Source: Paeniglutamicibacter sulfureus | GTDB taxonomy: Bacteria; Actinomycetota; Actinomycetes; Actinomycetales; Micrococcaceae | Reading direction: 5' to 3' | Length of the DNA: 64,000 nucleotides | NCBI RefSeq assembly: GCF_030512175.1 | Contig: NZ_JAULBL010000002.1 | Location: 680,149 to 744,148 of the forward strand | Shown here: one piece after another, positions 1-9,294 of the stretch | How the letters are laid out: every line of letters begins with the position of its first letter | Numbering within the stretch: position 1 is the stretch's first letter | Program-made: the position numbers and the translations under genes | Notes under the pieces: generated by a model | What the model was told of the DNA's origin: nothing | Database searches by the model: none | Seen by the model: the letters and a program-made list of their open reading frames with translations, nothing else

Positions 1-585
1 GCCTTCATCGGATACGACGCCGTGGAGGCGGGCAAGAACGGTGCCAAGGCCTTGTGCGAGGCCGTCGGCGGGAAGGGCAATGTGGCCGAGGTCCAGGGCA
101 TCTTGGGCACTTCCGTGGCACGCGACCGTTCCAATGGCTTCCGCGAGGGGATGAAGGAATGCCCCGGTGTGAAGATCGTGGCGACGCAGACGGCCAACTT
201 TGACCGCGGAAAGTCCTTGGACGTCACCAACAACATCCTCCAGGCCAACCCGTCCCTTGACGGCATCTATGCGGCCAACGACGAAATGGCCCTGGGCTCG
301 GTGGCCGCCGTGAAGTCCCGCAACCTTGTGGGCCAGGTGCAGATCGTCGGCAACGACGGCATCGGAGATGCACTGAGCGCGGTAAAGTCCGGCCAGATGT
401 ATGCGACAAACGCAGAGTCTCCCTTCGCCCTCGGCCAGGAAGTCGTGCGGATCGCCGGAGAGGTCGCCGCCGGAAACGACGTCAACAAGGAACAGGTCCT
501 GCAGGGCCGGATCGTCGTCAAGGACGATGTTCCCGGATTCTGCGACTACCTCACCGGTCTCGGCGACGCCACCACATGCAAGTAA
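1..585 (+). CDS. Sugar ABC transporter substrate-binding protein (C-terminal part)
   Basis: The reading frame is open from the first base, so the N-terminus and signal peptide lie outside the window; 194 residues remain. The text matches the second lobe and hinge of the ribose/galactose-type periplasmic binding fold (Peripla_BP_4): alternating alpha/beta, a [12 protein letters not shown] stretch typical of the ligand-binding lobe, and a late Cys pair. It would be an extracytoplasmic lipoprotein delivering a sugar to a membrane permease. deoC begins 24 bases downstream, so a (deoxy)ribose or nucleoside-derived sugar is a reasonable ligand, but that is inferred from position only. Confidence 0.85.
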   Translation, partial: AFIGYDAVEAGKNGAKALCEAVGGKGNVAEVQGILGTSVARDRSNGFREGMKECPGVKIVATQTANFDRGKSLDVTNNILQANPSLDGIYAANDEMALGSVAAVKSRNLVGQVQIVGNDGIGDALSAVKSGQMYATNAESPFALGQEVVRIAGEVAAGNDVNKEQVLQGRIVVKDDVPGFCDYLTGLGDATTCK

Positions 586-608
586 CAGGCAACAAGACAG
601 GAACAACG

Positions 609-1286
609 ATGACCGAGAACACCGTGGACGGCCCCGAACTGGCCGGCCTGATTGACCACACGCTGCTGACGCCAGAGGCGACCCGGCAAGATGTACTGGC
701 CGCGGCGGCCGAGGCGGCCGCGCTGGGCACCTATTCGCTTTGCGTCTCCCCGGCCATGCTGCCGCTGCCCGAAAGCACGGTTCCCGTGGTCGCAGTGTGC
801 GGATTCCCCTCCGGCAAGCATTCGGCCGCCATCAAGGCCACCGAAGCCGCCGAGGCCGTGGCCAACGGCGCCTCGGAGATCGACATGGTCATCAACCTGG
901 GCCTGGCCACGGCCGGGGACTTCGCCTCTGTGGAAGCGGAAATTGCCGCGGTCCGGGCGGCAGTGCCGGCACCGCGTGTCCTGAAGGTGATCATCGAATC
1001 GGCAGCGCTCAGCGATGCCCAGGTCATCGGCTGCTGCGAGGCATCCGAACGCGCGGGCGCCGATTTCGTCAAGACCTCCACCGGCTTCCACCCGGCGGGC
1101 GGCGCCAGCATCCACGCCGTGGAATTAATGGCCAAGACCGTGGGCGGGCGTTTGGGCGTCAAGGCCTCGGGCGGCATCCGTGACCGCGAAACCGCGCTGG
1201 CCATGATTGCTGCCGGTGCCACCCGGCTGGGGGTTTCGGGCAGCAGGAACCTGTTGCAGGGAACGGCGGCAACCTCGGGCTACTAA
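609..1286 (+). CDS. deoC: Deoxyribose-phosphate aldolase
   Basis: DeoC cleaves 2-deoxyribose 5-phosphate to glyceraldehyde 3-phosphate and acetaldehyde in the cytoplasm. The 225-residue protein has the class I aldolase TIM-barrel signatures: DHTLL near the N-terminus, the Schiff-base lysine in VKTSTG (about residue 155) and the second conserved lysine in VKASGG (about residue 185). An ATG 33 bases upstream is in frame, but the ATG at 609 follows an AGGAAC site and gives the usual DeoC length. It probably shares a transcript with the upstream sugar-binding protein, which points to salvage of deoxyribose or deoxynucleosides. A strong terminator follows. Confidence 0.95.
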   Translation: MTENTVDGPELAGLIDHTLLTPEATRQDVLAAAAEAAALGTYSLCVSPAMLPLPESTVPVVAVCGFPSGKHSAAIKATEAAEAVANGASEIDMVINLGLATAGDFASVEAEIAAVRAAVPAPRVLKVIIESAALSDAQVIGCCEASERAGADFVKTSTGFHPAGGASIHAVELMAKTVGGRLGVKASGGIRDRETALAMIAAGATRLGVSGSRNLLQGTAATSGY

Positions 1287-1301
1287 TGCCCAATGCCAAC
1301 G

Positions 1302-1340
1302 GGAGAAGGACGGTGCGCAAGCACCGTCCTTCTCCTTTTA
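1302..1340 (+). terminator. Rho-independent terminator after deoC
   Basis: Perfect 15-bp stem (1302-1316 with 1321-1335) closed by a GCAA tetraloop and followed by TTTT. Confidence 0.9.
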
Positions 1341-1421
1341 CCGACACTCACCGAGGGCACCGGCGCCGATTCCTTGCGAGTTGACCTACCGCGGTGTCCG
1401 CCCCGGTTCTAGGCTTGGAGC

Positions 1422-2861
1422 ATGTCGCAGGAAGATCCGTCCTCCGCGGACATCGAAACGACCGACAGGCAAGCCGCCGCGAATGCAATGCCGCCCAAGA
1501 CGGGGCACCGCACATTCATGCATGTGCTGGTCAATACGGCCCTCGCGAACGTCATCACCAGCTTCCTCTGGTTTGCCCTGACCTTCTGGGTGTATCTGGA
1601 AACCCGTTCGGTGCTGGCCACCGGGCTCATTGGCGGCACCTACATGCTGCTGGTTGCGTTCTTTGGCCTGTTTTTCGGGGTGCTGGTGGACAGGTACCGC
1701 AAGCACGCGGTGATGGTGGGTTCCACGCTGTTTACCGTGGCCTGCTTTGGGGTGGCCGGGGCAATGTTCATGCTGGTTCCCGAGGCCGATCTGATGAGCC
1801 TGACCGGGATCTGGTTCTGGCTTTTTGCCCTCGTGATCCTCATTGGCGCGGTGGTCGAGCAACTGCGCAACATCGCCCTGTCCACCACCGTGACCCTGCT
1901 GGTGCCCGCGGACCGCCGGGTCAACGCCAACGGCTTGGTGGGGACGGTGCAAGGCCTTGCGTTCATGATCACCTCGGTCTTCAGCGGACTGGCCATCGGG
2001 TTCCTGGGGATGGGAGGCGCGATCATCATTGCGCTGGTGGCCTGCGGTGCGGTGCTGGTGCATCTGCTGGTCCTGCGGATTCCGGAGCCAAAGATCGTGC
2101 GGGCAGAGGGGCGCGAGAACTTCGCCGATCTCCGTGCCGGCATCGCTGCGGTGCGGGCCACCCAGGGACTGTTTGCCCTGATCCTGTTCACCACCTTCAA
2201 CAACCTGACCGGCGGGGTGTTCATGGCGCTGATGGACCCGTACGGCCTGACGATCTTCCCGGTGGAAATCTGGGGCGTGGTGCTCGGGGTGACCGCCACC
2301 GGGTTCCTGATCGGCGGCGGACTGGTGGCCAAGTTCGGCCTGGGCAAGAACCCGATCCGGACCATGCTGATCCTGGTGGCCTGCACCGGCGTGCTGGGTG
2401 CCACGTTCACGATCCGCGAGTGGTGGTGGCTTTATGCGGTGGGGATCTGGATTTTCATGATGATTATTCCCGCGGTGGAGGCGGCCGAGCAGACGGTGAT
2501 CCAGAAGGTGGTGCCGTACAAGGTCCAGGGCAGGGTGTTTGGCTTCGCCATGACGTTCGAATCGGCCGCCGCTCCGATCACCGCGTTCATGATCGCGCCG
2601 CTGGCCGAGTTCTGGATCATTCCCTACATGGCCTCCGACCCGGGCAAGCAAAGCTGGGGTTGGCTGCTAGGGGAGGGGAACGCCCGCGGGATCGCGATGG
2701 TGTTCCTGGTTTCCGGGATCGCCTCGATCATTCTTGGGCTTGCTGCACTGGCGACCAGGTCCTACCGGCGGCTCTCGATCGCCTATGCCACGGCTCCGGA
2801 GAGCGCGCCGATCGCGGAGGGCCAACAGGACGTGGAAGCCACTTCCGACGACGATTCCTGA
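1422..2861 (+). CDS. MFS permease (drug-efflux-like)
   Basis: 479 residues with about 12 hydrophobic segments after a polar N-terminal tail of about 35 residues, and an acidic C-terminal tail ending in repeated Asp. The loop after the second segment carries a VDRYRKH element that corresponds to the MFS motif A (DRxxRK). The overall pattern resembles MefA/Bcr-type proton-coupled exporters of the MFS_3 group. The substrate cannot be read from the sequence. It is a single gene between the deoC terminator and a convergent gene, so there is no operon context to narrow the function. Confidence 0.85.
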   Translation: MSQEDPSSADIETTDRQAAANAMPPKTGHRTFMHVLVNTALANVITSFLWFALTFWVYLETRSVLATGLIGGTYMLLVAFFGLFFGVLVDRYRKHAVMVGSTLFTVACFGVAGAMFMLVPEADLMSLTGIWFWLFALVILIGAVVEQLRNIALSTTVTLLVPADRRVNANGLVGTVQGLAFMITSVFSGLAIGFLGMGGAIIIALVACGAVLVHLLVLRIPEPKIVRAEGRENFADLRAGIAAVRATQGLFALILFTTFNNLTGGVFMALMDPYGLTIFPVEIWGVVLGVTATGFLIGGGLVAKFGLGKNPIRTMLILVACTGVLGATFTIREWWWLYAVGIWIFMMIIPAVEAAEQTVIQKVVPYKVQGRVFGFAMTFESAAAPITAFMIAPLAEFWIIPYMASDPGKQSWGWLLGEGNARGIAMVFLVSGIASIILGLAALATRSYRRLSIAYATAPESAPIAEGQQDVEATSDDDS

Positions 2862-2869
2862 ACGCCGAT

Positions 2870-3424
2870 TCAGGCGGGTTGATGCCCCGCACCAAGGTTG
2901 CGCTCGATCCGGCGATCCGGGACCAGCCAGAGCACGGCAACGGCCACGAAGAACGCGACGCCCAGGTAGCCCCAGACCCTGTCGTGTTCGCCGCCCAGCA
3001 GGGCGGCAAGGATCCCGAGGGTGTAGAGCACCAGGGACGCCTTGCCCTTCCGGTCCGGTCCCATGGCGCGCTTGAGCGCCGAGTCGGCGCCCTGCCCGCG
3101 GATGATCACGCGCTGCAGGATGAGGTAGGCGGCTGCCGCCGCCAAAAGATTGATGCCGTAGGTGACGACGGGCGTCCTGGCCAGGGAGCTTTCATCCATC
3201 CAGGCGGTGCTGAACGGCAGGAGGGACAGCCAGAAGAGCAGATGCAGGTTGGCCCAGAGGACTCCGCCGGTGATCTTCTCGGTGACCTGGAACATGTGGT
3301 GATGGTTATTCCAGTAGATGCCGATGTAGACGAAGCTCAGCAGGTAGGTCAGCAGGCTGGAACCGATGACCGGGAGGAGCGAAGCCAGGTCGTGGCCCTC
3401 GGGAACCTTGAGTTCCAGGACCAT
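2870..3424 (-). CDS. TMEM175/DUF1211-like potassium channel, 5'-truncated
   Basis: 184 residues with about five hydrophobic helices. The motif LELKVPEG at the N-terminus and the HHHMF element after the second helix are typical of bacterial TMEM175 proteins (DUF1211), which form potassium channels. In intact members the first helix begins with an FSD-containing signature upstream of LELKVP. Here the reading frame upstream of the ATG meets a stop codon only eight codons away and no FSD text is present in any frame. The channel is therefore probably damaged at its 5' end. It is convergent with the MFS gene, leaving only 8 bases between the stops. Confidence 0.7.
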   Translation of the reverse strand: MVLELKVPEGHDLASLLPVIGSSLLTYLLSFVYIGIYWNNHHHMFQVTEKITGGVLWANLHLLFWLSLLPFSTAWMDESSLARTPVVTYGINLLAAAAAYLILQRVIIRGQGADSALKRAMGPDRKGKASLVLYTLGILAALLGGEHDRVWGYLGVAFFVAVAVLWLVPDRRIERNLGAGHQPA

Positions 3425-3510
3425 GATCGTGATATACCGTGTCTCTCATCTGCACGAATTGCCACGGGTCGGCCGCGTCCGGCCGCCGAGGGACTCGAGA
3501 GGAGCACGAC

Positions 3511-4155
3511 ATGGAGAAGAAGACCGCCCCGGAACCGGTGCGCGACCAAGCCCGGGACCACCTGCTCACGCCGCAGAACTGCGTGTTGGCGTTGATTGAC
3601 TTCCAGCCCGAACAGTACGGGACCGTCACCTCGACCACGCGCGAGCGGATCGACCTCAACGTGGTGGCGCTGTGCCGGCTGGCCACGAAGTTCGGGGTGC
3701 CCGTGGTGCTGTCCACCGTCGGGGTGGACATGGGCGTGAACCAGGGAACCAGTCAGGTGATCAAGGACGAGTTGCCCGGTGTGAGGGAGATTGACCGCAG
3801 CGGGGTGAACGCCTGGGAGGACGCGGACTTCCGCGCGGCGATTGAGGGCACCGGGCGCCGCAAGGTGGTCATCGCGGGATTGTGGACCGAAGTCTGCCTG
3901 ACCTTCCCGACCCTGGACATGCTCGCCGAGGGCTATGGCGTCTATCCGGTGGCGGACGCCGTCGGGGGAATCTCCCAGGTCGCCCACGACCGCGCCTTCG
4001 AGAGGATGATCGCCGCCGGCGCCCAGCCGGTGACGGCGATTTCCTTCGGCTCGGAGCTCATGCGCAACTGGGCCCGCGAGGACTCGGACAAGCTGCGCGA
4101 GGTGATGCGCTGGTACTTCCCGCGCAAACAGGAACTCGACGCGGACGGCAAGTAG
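3511..4155 (+). CDS. Isochorismatase-like cysteine hydrolase
   Basis: 214 residues with the isochorismatase/nicotinamidase fold: a catalytic Asp in LALIDFQ near residue 32 and a nucleophile Cys in GLWTEVCL near residue 130. It most resembles the YcaC group of cytoplasmic amidohydrolases of unknown substrate. An upstream ATG at 3439 is in frame, but its extension has no family similarity, and the ATG at 3511 has a GAGGAG site at a suitable distance. It stands alone and the 3' neighbour is convergent. Confidence 0.88.
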   Translation: MEKKTAPEPVRDQARDHLLTPQNCVLALIDFQPEQYGTVTSTTRERIDLNVVALCRLATKFGVPVVLSTVGVDMGVNQGTSQVIKDELPGVREIDRSGVNAWEDADFRAAIEGTGRRKVVIAGLWTEVCLTFPTLDMLAEGYGVYPVADAVGGISQVAHDRAFERMIAAGAQPVTAISFGSELMRNWAREDSDKLREVMRWYFPRKQELDADGK

Positions 4156-4176
4156 GACCGCTACCCCCCCGAACGC

Positions 4177-5124
4177 TCAGCGGCGCAACCGCAGCGCACC
4201 CGATGTCCGCCGGGCCCGGGCGTACTGTCGTGCCGCAGATCTGGCGATGCCTTCCTCCCGCTTGAGAATCTTTTCGCACGCGTGCCGGGTATCCTCCCGT
4301 AGGGAAGGTTCGGCGGCCAGGGATTCGAGGAAGGCGCGGGTCATCACGCTGTCCTGGTGGTTGCCCAGGATCTTCTGCAGCCGGCGTGCCCGGTGGGCCA
4401 GGGTGGCGGCCCGTTTCGAGTGGATCCCGGCGGCGGATTCCGCGGCGTGCAGCAGCCGCTTGGTGTCCTTGCGCAGCCGGTGCAGCGCCACATCGCGGTC
4501 GTGCCCGGGTTCGGTGCGCACCATGGCCCGGTACGCGCGGTCAACGATCCTGGCCTGGTCGTTGACCGATGCCGCGACCTCGGTGCCGGCGGGGCGGCGG
4601 GCAGGTTCCCTGGCCGGGGGATCGTCCCGGAATCGCTCGAGGTCCTCCAACAGCCGACGATAGCGCCTGGACTTCAAGGCCTTGCCCACCCGCCGGTGTC
4701 CGGCGTCGAGGGCATCGCCAAGCCCGCGTTCGAGGGACTCCACGAGAACCTCGGTCCGCCACTTCGCGGGCAGCTCCTCGATGCGGTCACGGAGTCGTTC
4801 GCGCACGACCTCGGCATCCCGGGAACGGCCCAGGGCCTTGGCCAGCCATTTGAGCTCGTGGCCCAGACTCCGGCGTGGGCTTGCCTCGAAAAGATGCCCG
4901 TAGATTTCAAGGGCGGAGCGCAGTCGCCGGGTTGCCGATCTCATGTCGTGGACGGCTTTTGGGTTGCCGGAACGAACCTCGGGATCTTGGATGAGCAGTT
5001 CCTTGATTTGGTCGTCCAGGTAGCCGATGGCCACATCCAGGACGATCCCGTTTTCGCGCTTCGCCGGGTTGCCCGAGGTGTGGCCGGGCGGCGGCGGGTC
5101 GGCGGGTCCCCGGGCATTGGCCAT
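4177..5124 (-). CDS. CHAD domain protein
   Basis: A 315-residue all-helical protein with two copies of the conserved histidine / basic helix pattern that defines CHAD domains: VHDMRSATRRLRS near the N-terminus and LHRLRKDTKRLLHA in the second half. CHAD domains bind polyphosphate and often localise to polyphosphate granules. The protein has no attached CYTH domain, so it is probably a binding rather than an enzymatic protein. The ATG at 5124 is preferred because GGAAAGG sits about 9 bases upstream; an ATG three codons earlier overlaps that site. Confidence 0.88.
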   Translation of the reverse strand: MANARGPADPPPPGHTSGNPAKRENGIVLDVAIGYLDDQIKELLIQDPEVRSGNPKAVHDMRSATRRLRSALEIYGHLFEASPRRSLGHELKWLAKALGRSRDAEVVRERLRDRIEELPAKWRTEVLVESLERGLGDALDAGHRRVGKALKSRRYRRLLEDLERFRDDPPAREPARRPAGTEVAASVNDQARIVDRAYRAMVRTEPGHDRDVALHRLRKDTKRLLHAAESAAGIHSKRAATLAHRARRLQKILGNHQDSVMTRAFLESLAAEPSLREDTRHACEKILKREEGIARSAARQYARARRTSGALRLRR

Positions 5125-5240
5125 GGCGTGCATCCTTTCCCGGAACCTCGAACACGGGTGGCCTCCGCGGGCAGATCCCGGGCGGCCCGCCGCGGTTGCG
5201 TCAATCCCGATTCTAGAACCCGGAGGCCAACCCGGACATA

Positions 5241-5526
5241 CGCGGATCTGGGCAGGCAATGGGCAGCAGTCACCCGCGCCGACCCCTCGGCCGGAGGAGA
5301 CAGCATCTACCTGCCGCCCAACGGTCCGGGCGGATTCGGGATGTTCTTTCAGCCGGGAACCACGCCGCGGGCGACCGAGGTCCAGCGCTTGATCGGGCTC
5401 GGAGCCACGCACCAGTGGGACGTGCTCGACGAGGTGCCCTACGTCCGGTGGACCACCCTCGCCGATCCGGAGGGCAACCTGTTCTGCGTGGCCGAGCACC
5501 CGCCGGTGGACCAGCAACGCGCATAG
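5241..5526 (+). pseudogene. Glyoxalase/VOC protein, C-terminal remnant
   Basis: The last ~95 residues of a glyoxalase-like (VOC) domain are readable, ending in WTTLADPEGNLFCVAEHPP, the standard final strand of this family with its ADPEGN turn. No start codon with a ribosome site lies at the right place and the first half of the domain is missing. This is best read as the surviving 3' part of a gene, cut off near the start of the divergent CHAD gene. Confidence 0.6.
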
Positions 5527-5617
5527 GGACGGGCGAAGTATCGGCTGTCGAACGGAAGCGACGTCGGGCGTCGCACCGCTGACGGGCTGCTGGAAATGGA
5601 AACTTGAAGGAACTTGC

Positions 5618-5827
5618 TCAGGCCACGAGCTGGTGCTGCCGCGAGTCCACGGTGGGCGCATTTCCGGGTTGCGGTGAAGCGCTCGCCTCGGTCACCTGGT
5701 CCATGGAGATCCCATGGTCCAAGGCTGTTTGGATGATGGCGTCCAGCGCATCGGTACGCTCCCGAAGGAGTATCCGGGCGGAGGAGACGTCTTCGGTTGC
5801 TGCGCGGATCAGATCCAGCTCATGCAC
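5618..5827 (-). CDS. Small helical protein of unknown function
   Basis: 69 residues, mostly one amphipathic helix pair rich in Arg/Glu/Asp, followed by a polar tail. The N-terminus reads MHELDLIRAATEDV. No family recognised. A purine-rich AAAGGG lies upstream of the ATG. Codon usage fits the neighbourhood, so it may be a genuine small gene, but the evidence is modest. Confidence 0.4.
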   Translation of the reverse strand: MHELDLIRAATEDVSSARILLRERTDALDAIIQTALDHGISMDQVTEASASPQPGNAPTVDSRQHQLVA

Positions 5828-6154
5828 GGTTTTTCCCTTTCATTGGCTTCAAAGTTCGCATCTTGAAGGCTAGCCTGTCCACCTTTGCACGCCATGAATG
5901 GCGGGTTAAATCGAGGATTCCGATGGGTCAGGTACCCGCTCAAACTGGCTGCGCCTCGCTCAACGCCTACCTGTTGGAACGATCCGCAATGCTCCAACCA
6001 AGGGCTCCCGCCAACCCTGCCGCCGTGTGAACCGTGAGTTCGTTGTCCACGGCAGAGCCTCATTGCCGGACTCGGCATGGATTCCCAGCAAACACCAAGA
6101 AAAGAATCCTAAGTTAGGGAATGTTCCTGTTTTCATCTATCGAAGGAGGGCCTC
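5828..6154. other. Intergenic region upstream of the CsbD gene
   Basis: No convincing coding text on either strand. It should hold the divergent promoters of the small helical protein and csbD-like gene. I could not pick out a clear stress-sigma promoter. The csbD-like gene has a strong GAAGGAGG ribosome site just before its ATG. Confidence 0.5.
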
Positions 6155-6340
6155 ATGGGTCTCGATGACAAGATTGGCAACAAAGCAGAAGAAGCCGCCG
6201 GAAAGATCAAGGAAGAGACCGGCAAGGCCACCGACGACGAGAAACTGCAGGCCGAGGGGGCTGGCGAGCAGGCTGCTGCGAAGACCAAGCAGGCCGGCGA
6301 ACACCTCAAGGATGCTGCAAAGGACGTGACGGGTCACTAA
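6155..6340 (+). CDS. CsbD family stress protein
   Basis: 61 residues, highly charged and Ala/Lys/Glu-rich, with the family pattern NKAEEAAGKIKEETGKATDD. CsbD-like proteins are small, largely helical cytoplasmic proteins induced in general stress; their biochemical role is unknown. The strong AAGGAGG site implies high expression. It is a single-gene unit closed by its own hairpin. Confidence 0.92.
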   Translation: MGLDDKIGNKAEEAAGKIKEETGKATDDEKLQAEGAGEQAAAKTKQAGEHLKDAAKDVTGH

Positions 6341-6366
6341 TCCCGCCACATCGCCCAGCAACACAG

Positions 6367-6413
6367 GCTCCCCGTGCGGAGATCCAAGCAACATCGGATC
6401 CCACACGGGGAGC
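6367..6413 (+). terminator. Hairpin terminator after the CsbD gene
   Basis: Ten-base stem (6367-6376 with 6404-6413) with an inner GGATC/GGATCC-type pairing, followed by TTCCTT. Confidence 0.6.
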
Positions 6414-6767
6414 TTCCTTGTTCACCCGTCGGCAGCCGCTCCGCGCCACCGGCAGACGGACGGCGACGGTCAGGGCTAGGCCCTCGGGCAAACAGCGTGC
6501 GCAGGTGCGTCGTCTTCAATGTCCATTGGTCGGTTCAACGAACAGGGAAAGGCCTTCATTTCGGAGCTCCTGACAGATCGGATGGTGGCCGTTTCTTCCG
6601 AGGAAGCATCCGGGCAATCCACCGGTTCGACCGGGACAGTATTTCCCTGCGCGCGCAGACCATTGATAAACCCCCGGTGAAAAGCGATGATCAAGACATA
6701 GTCGCGATCGGTCGAAGTTTTGCCGACGCGGACCGATGCTCCACCCCCCGAGGGAAGGATTGGTTCC
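6414..6767. other. Intergenic region
   Basis: About 350 bases without a credible gene. Frames open here on both strands lack family similarity and ribosome sites. I see no repeat or clear RNA element. Confidence 0.4.
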
Positions 6768-7175
6768 ATGGCCATCGCCGCACTTCTCTGCTGGCTCGTC
6801 ACCGCTGCCCTGGGTCTCACGATGTTCGGTCTATGGCTGCGCAACGGCGGTCTTCGCGCTGCCCGGGGAGATGCCTCCTTCCCGACGCGACTCGTGCCGC
6901 CGCTGATCTTCGGCCACCTCTTCCTCGCGGTTGCCGGCTTGGTGGTGTGGATCATCTACATTGTCAACAAGGAGGTCCTCCTTGCCTGGACCGCGCTCGG
7001 CCTGCTGGTCCTCGTTGCAGTCCTGGGGGAGATGATGTTCCTGCGCTGGAAGAACGGCAGGACCGAAGGTACCCCGGAATCGCGGTTCCCGCTCGCGATC
7101 ATCTACGGGCACGGCCTGTTCGCTGTGGCCACAGTCGTCCTGGTGTCGCTGACCGCATTGGGCATTGGAACTTGA
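6768..7175 (+). CDS. Small integral membrane protein, four helices
   Basis: 135 residues with four hydrophobic segments separated by short charged loops, the N-terminal segment beginning directly after the start. No domain of known function recognised. The ATG at 6768 is chosen because a GGAAGG site precedes it and the first membrane helix starts at once. The downstream FAD/Rieske oxidoreductase gene is 53 bases away in the same direction, so the two may be co-transcribed and the membrane protein could be a partner in electron transfer. That is inference from spacing only. Confidence 0.65.
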   Translation: MAIAALLCWLVTAALGLTMFGLWLRNGGLRAARGDASFPTRLVPPLIFGHLFLAVAGLVVWIIYIVNKEVLLAWTALGLLVLVAVLGEMMFLRWKNGRTEGTPESRFPLAIIYGHGLFAVATVVLVSLTALGIGT

Positions 7176-7228
7176 TCCAGCCGGACAATGCCGGCATTCC
7201 GAATACTGGGCCATCTGGAGGTAAGGCA

Positions 7229-8815
7229 ATGAGTAGCGCATCGAACAGTGAACGGCTCGAAGGCGAACCAATATCACTTTGGGTTGCCACCGGCGGAACC
7301 ACCGACTATCCCGGCCCGCGCGGCGACGTGGAGGTGGACGTTGCGGTGATCGGCGGCGGTATCGCCGGATTGACGACGGCGTTGGCGCTTAAGCGCGCCG
7401 GCCGGAGCGTGGCGGTCATCGAGACCTCCAAGGTGGGCACCGGCGTCACCGGCCACACCACCGGCAAGGTCACCTCCCTGCATCGGCTCGCCTACACCGA
7501 CTTGCGCGACAGCCACGATGCGGACACCGCCCGGGTCTATGGGCAGGCCAACGAGGCAGCCATCCGCCATATCGCCGACGTGGTGGCCGCCGAAGGCACC
7601 GATTGCGACTTCCGCACGGTGGCCAACTACACCTACGCCGAATCCGACGACGCCCTGGCACGCGTGCGTGCGGAGGCCGAATTGGCCACGGAGCTTGGCC
7701 TTCCCGCCACGTTCACCACCGATGTGCCGTTGCCTTTCCCTGTCAAGGGTGCGGTCAGGTTCGACGGGCAGGCGCAGGTGCATGCCGTGAAGTATCTCCA
7801 AGGGCTCGCCCGGGCCGTCAACGGGGATGGCAGCTTCGTCTTCGAGGGGACACGTGCGAAGGACATCCAGGAGGGCTCGCCCTGCATCGTCAGCCTGGAT
7901 GGGTGCATCGTCCGGGCGCGCGACGTCGTCGTCGCCACGAATGTGCCCTTCGGCGACCAGGGGCTGTTTGACGCCCGGTGCCTCGCGCACCGTTCCTACC
8001 TCGTCGCCGCGCAGGTGGAGGATGCGCCGCTGGACGCAACGTTCATCAGCGTCGACGAACCCATGCGCTCCATCCTGACCGTCGCCGTGGACGGCAGGAA
8101 TTATGTGCTCGCCGGCGGGGAGGGGCACCGCGTCTCCGAATCCGGCGACACGGCCGAGCGCTACCGCAGGCTGGCCGCCTTCGCCCGCGAGGCCCTGGGT
8201 ACCGGCGAGATAGCCTACCGGTGGTCGACGCAGGACGGCATTCCGCTTGACGGCCTGCCCTACGTGGGTCTCATGTCTCCCACCGCCAAGCACGTGTACG
8301 TGATCACCGGCCTGCGCAAATGGGGCCTGACCAACGGAACGGCCGCGGGCCTGATTCTTGCCGACACCATCACTGGCCGGGAGAACCCGTGGGCGGAGGT
8401 TTTCAACAGCAACCGCGTCACCCCGGTGGCCAGCGCGAAGCGGCTCATCGGGGAGAACCTCAAGGTCATCGCGACCGATTTGACCAGCAAACTGGCCCGC
8501 CATCGCGACCGAGCGGAATTGGCGCCCGGCCAGGGGGAGGTGTTCGAGGCCAAGGGCGAGAGCACGGCCGTTTACAAGGATGCCGAAGGGCAGCTCCATG
8601 CCGTTTCGGCCATCTGCACGCACCTGGGCTGCACCGTTGAATTCAACTCGGCCGACACCACCTGGGACTGCCCCTGCCACGGATCCCGCTTCGCCACCGA
8701 TGGCAGCGTCATCCAGGGACCTGCCATCGACGCCCTCCAAGCCAAGCCGGTGCCCTGGGCCAACGAAGAAGAGGGGGCCGGCACCGCCGGAGACGCCACG
8801 CCCGCAGCCGACTAG
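7229..8815 (+). CDS. FAD-dependent oxidoreductase with C-terminal Rieske domain
   Basis: 528 residues. The N-terminus holds a Rossmann FAD-binding motif (GGGIAGLTTALAL) and a DadA/glycine-oxidase-like body. The C-terminal ~80 residues are a Rieske [2Fe-2S] domain with CTHLGC near residue 462 and CPCHGS near 481; the two extra Cys form the disulfide seen in cytochrome bc-type Rieske proteins. This fusion is known in actinomycetes and bacilli and is thought to oxidise an amine or amino acid with electron transfer through the cluster. Substrate unknown. The start is set by GGAGG about 9 bases upstream of the ATG. Confidence 0.88.
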   Translation: MSSASNSERLEGEPISLWVATGGTTDYPGPRGDVEVDVAVIGGGIAGLTTALALKRAGRSVAVIETSKVGTGVTGHTTGKVTSLHRLAYTDLRDSHDADTARVYGQANEAAIRHIADVVAAEGTDCDFRTVANYTYAESDDALARVRAEAELATELGLPATFTTDVPLPFPVKGAVRFDGQAQVHAVKYLQGLARAVNGDGSFVFEGTRAKDIQEGSPCIVSLDGCIVRARDVVVATNVPFGDQGLFDARCLAHRSYLVAAQVEDAPLDATFISVDEPMRSILTVAVDGRNYVLAGGEGHRVSESGDTAERYRRLAAFAREALGTGEIAYRWSTQDGIPLDGLPYVGLMSPTAKHVYVITGLRKWGLTNGTAAGLILADTITGRENPWAEVFNSNRVTPVASAKRLIGENLKVIATDLTSKLARHRDRAELAPGQGEVFEAKGESTAVYKDAEGQLHAVSAICTHLGCTVEFNSADTTWDCPCHGSRFATDGSVIQGPAIDALQAKPVPWANEEEGAGTAGDATPAAD

Positions 8816-9294
8816 GTGGAGGCGGAATGCCGGTGGCGACCCGCCGCGCCCCGTGGATTCCAAGCATGTGAGGGGCCGTCGTCGAGGCCCCCGCACCAGG
8901 GATCGGGTGCAGTGGGCTCCATGTAAACCAACAACTGTTGCTTTCACGTCGCGCCGCCCCGACTTCACCTTCGAAGCGCGGGCGGCGTCGTTTGGATCAT
9001 GCCGTCGGGAACGCCCATAAGTCTGCACGTGGGCATCAAGGGAAACCAGAACTGGAAGCGCAAGCGCCAGAAACCCCGACAGTAAGGGAACCTGACCACC
9101 TCCCAAACGCAACTTCCCTGGGAACTGGACGTGAACGGGGACCGGGCGTGCTCCGGGCGCGAAGACTTGACCGCGGGGTCGTCTGCTGGAGAGCAGAAAT
9201 TAACCGCCCGGCCACTTCACTGGGCTTGAATCAATGTCCAGCAGGTTTCCCTCTGGAGGGAAACGAAAAAAACTCATTGAGGAAAGCCCCCGAT
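8816..9294. other. Intergenic region before the phosphatase/ABC operon
   Basis: About 480 bases. A continuous frame leads into the phosphatase gene but its text before 9295 is unlike any protein family and is rejected. The promoter of the downstream operon should lie here. I see no strong hairpin or repeat. Confidence 0.4.

Noticed and set aside
1386-2651. Long open frame (421 codons) on the minus strand
   Set aside because: It lies opposite the MFS gene and is rich in His, Gly and Gln as expected from GC-biased codons read in antisense.
1394-3595. 733-codon frame on the plus strand
   Set aside because: Overlaps the MFS gene in another frame and runs through the convergent channel gene; Arg/Gly-rich shadow.
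7274-9112. Very long open frame (612 codons) on the minus strand
   Set aside because: Antisense to the FAD/Rieske oxidoreductase gene. No family signature, composition is that of a shadow frame.
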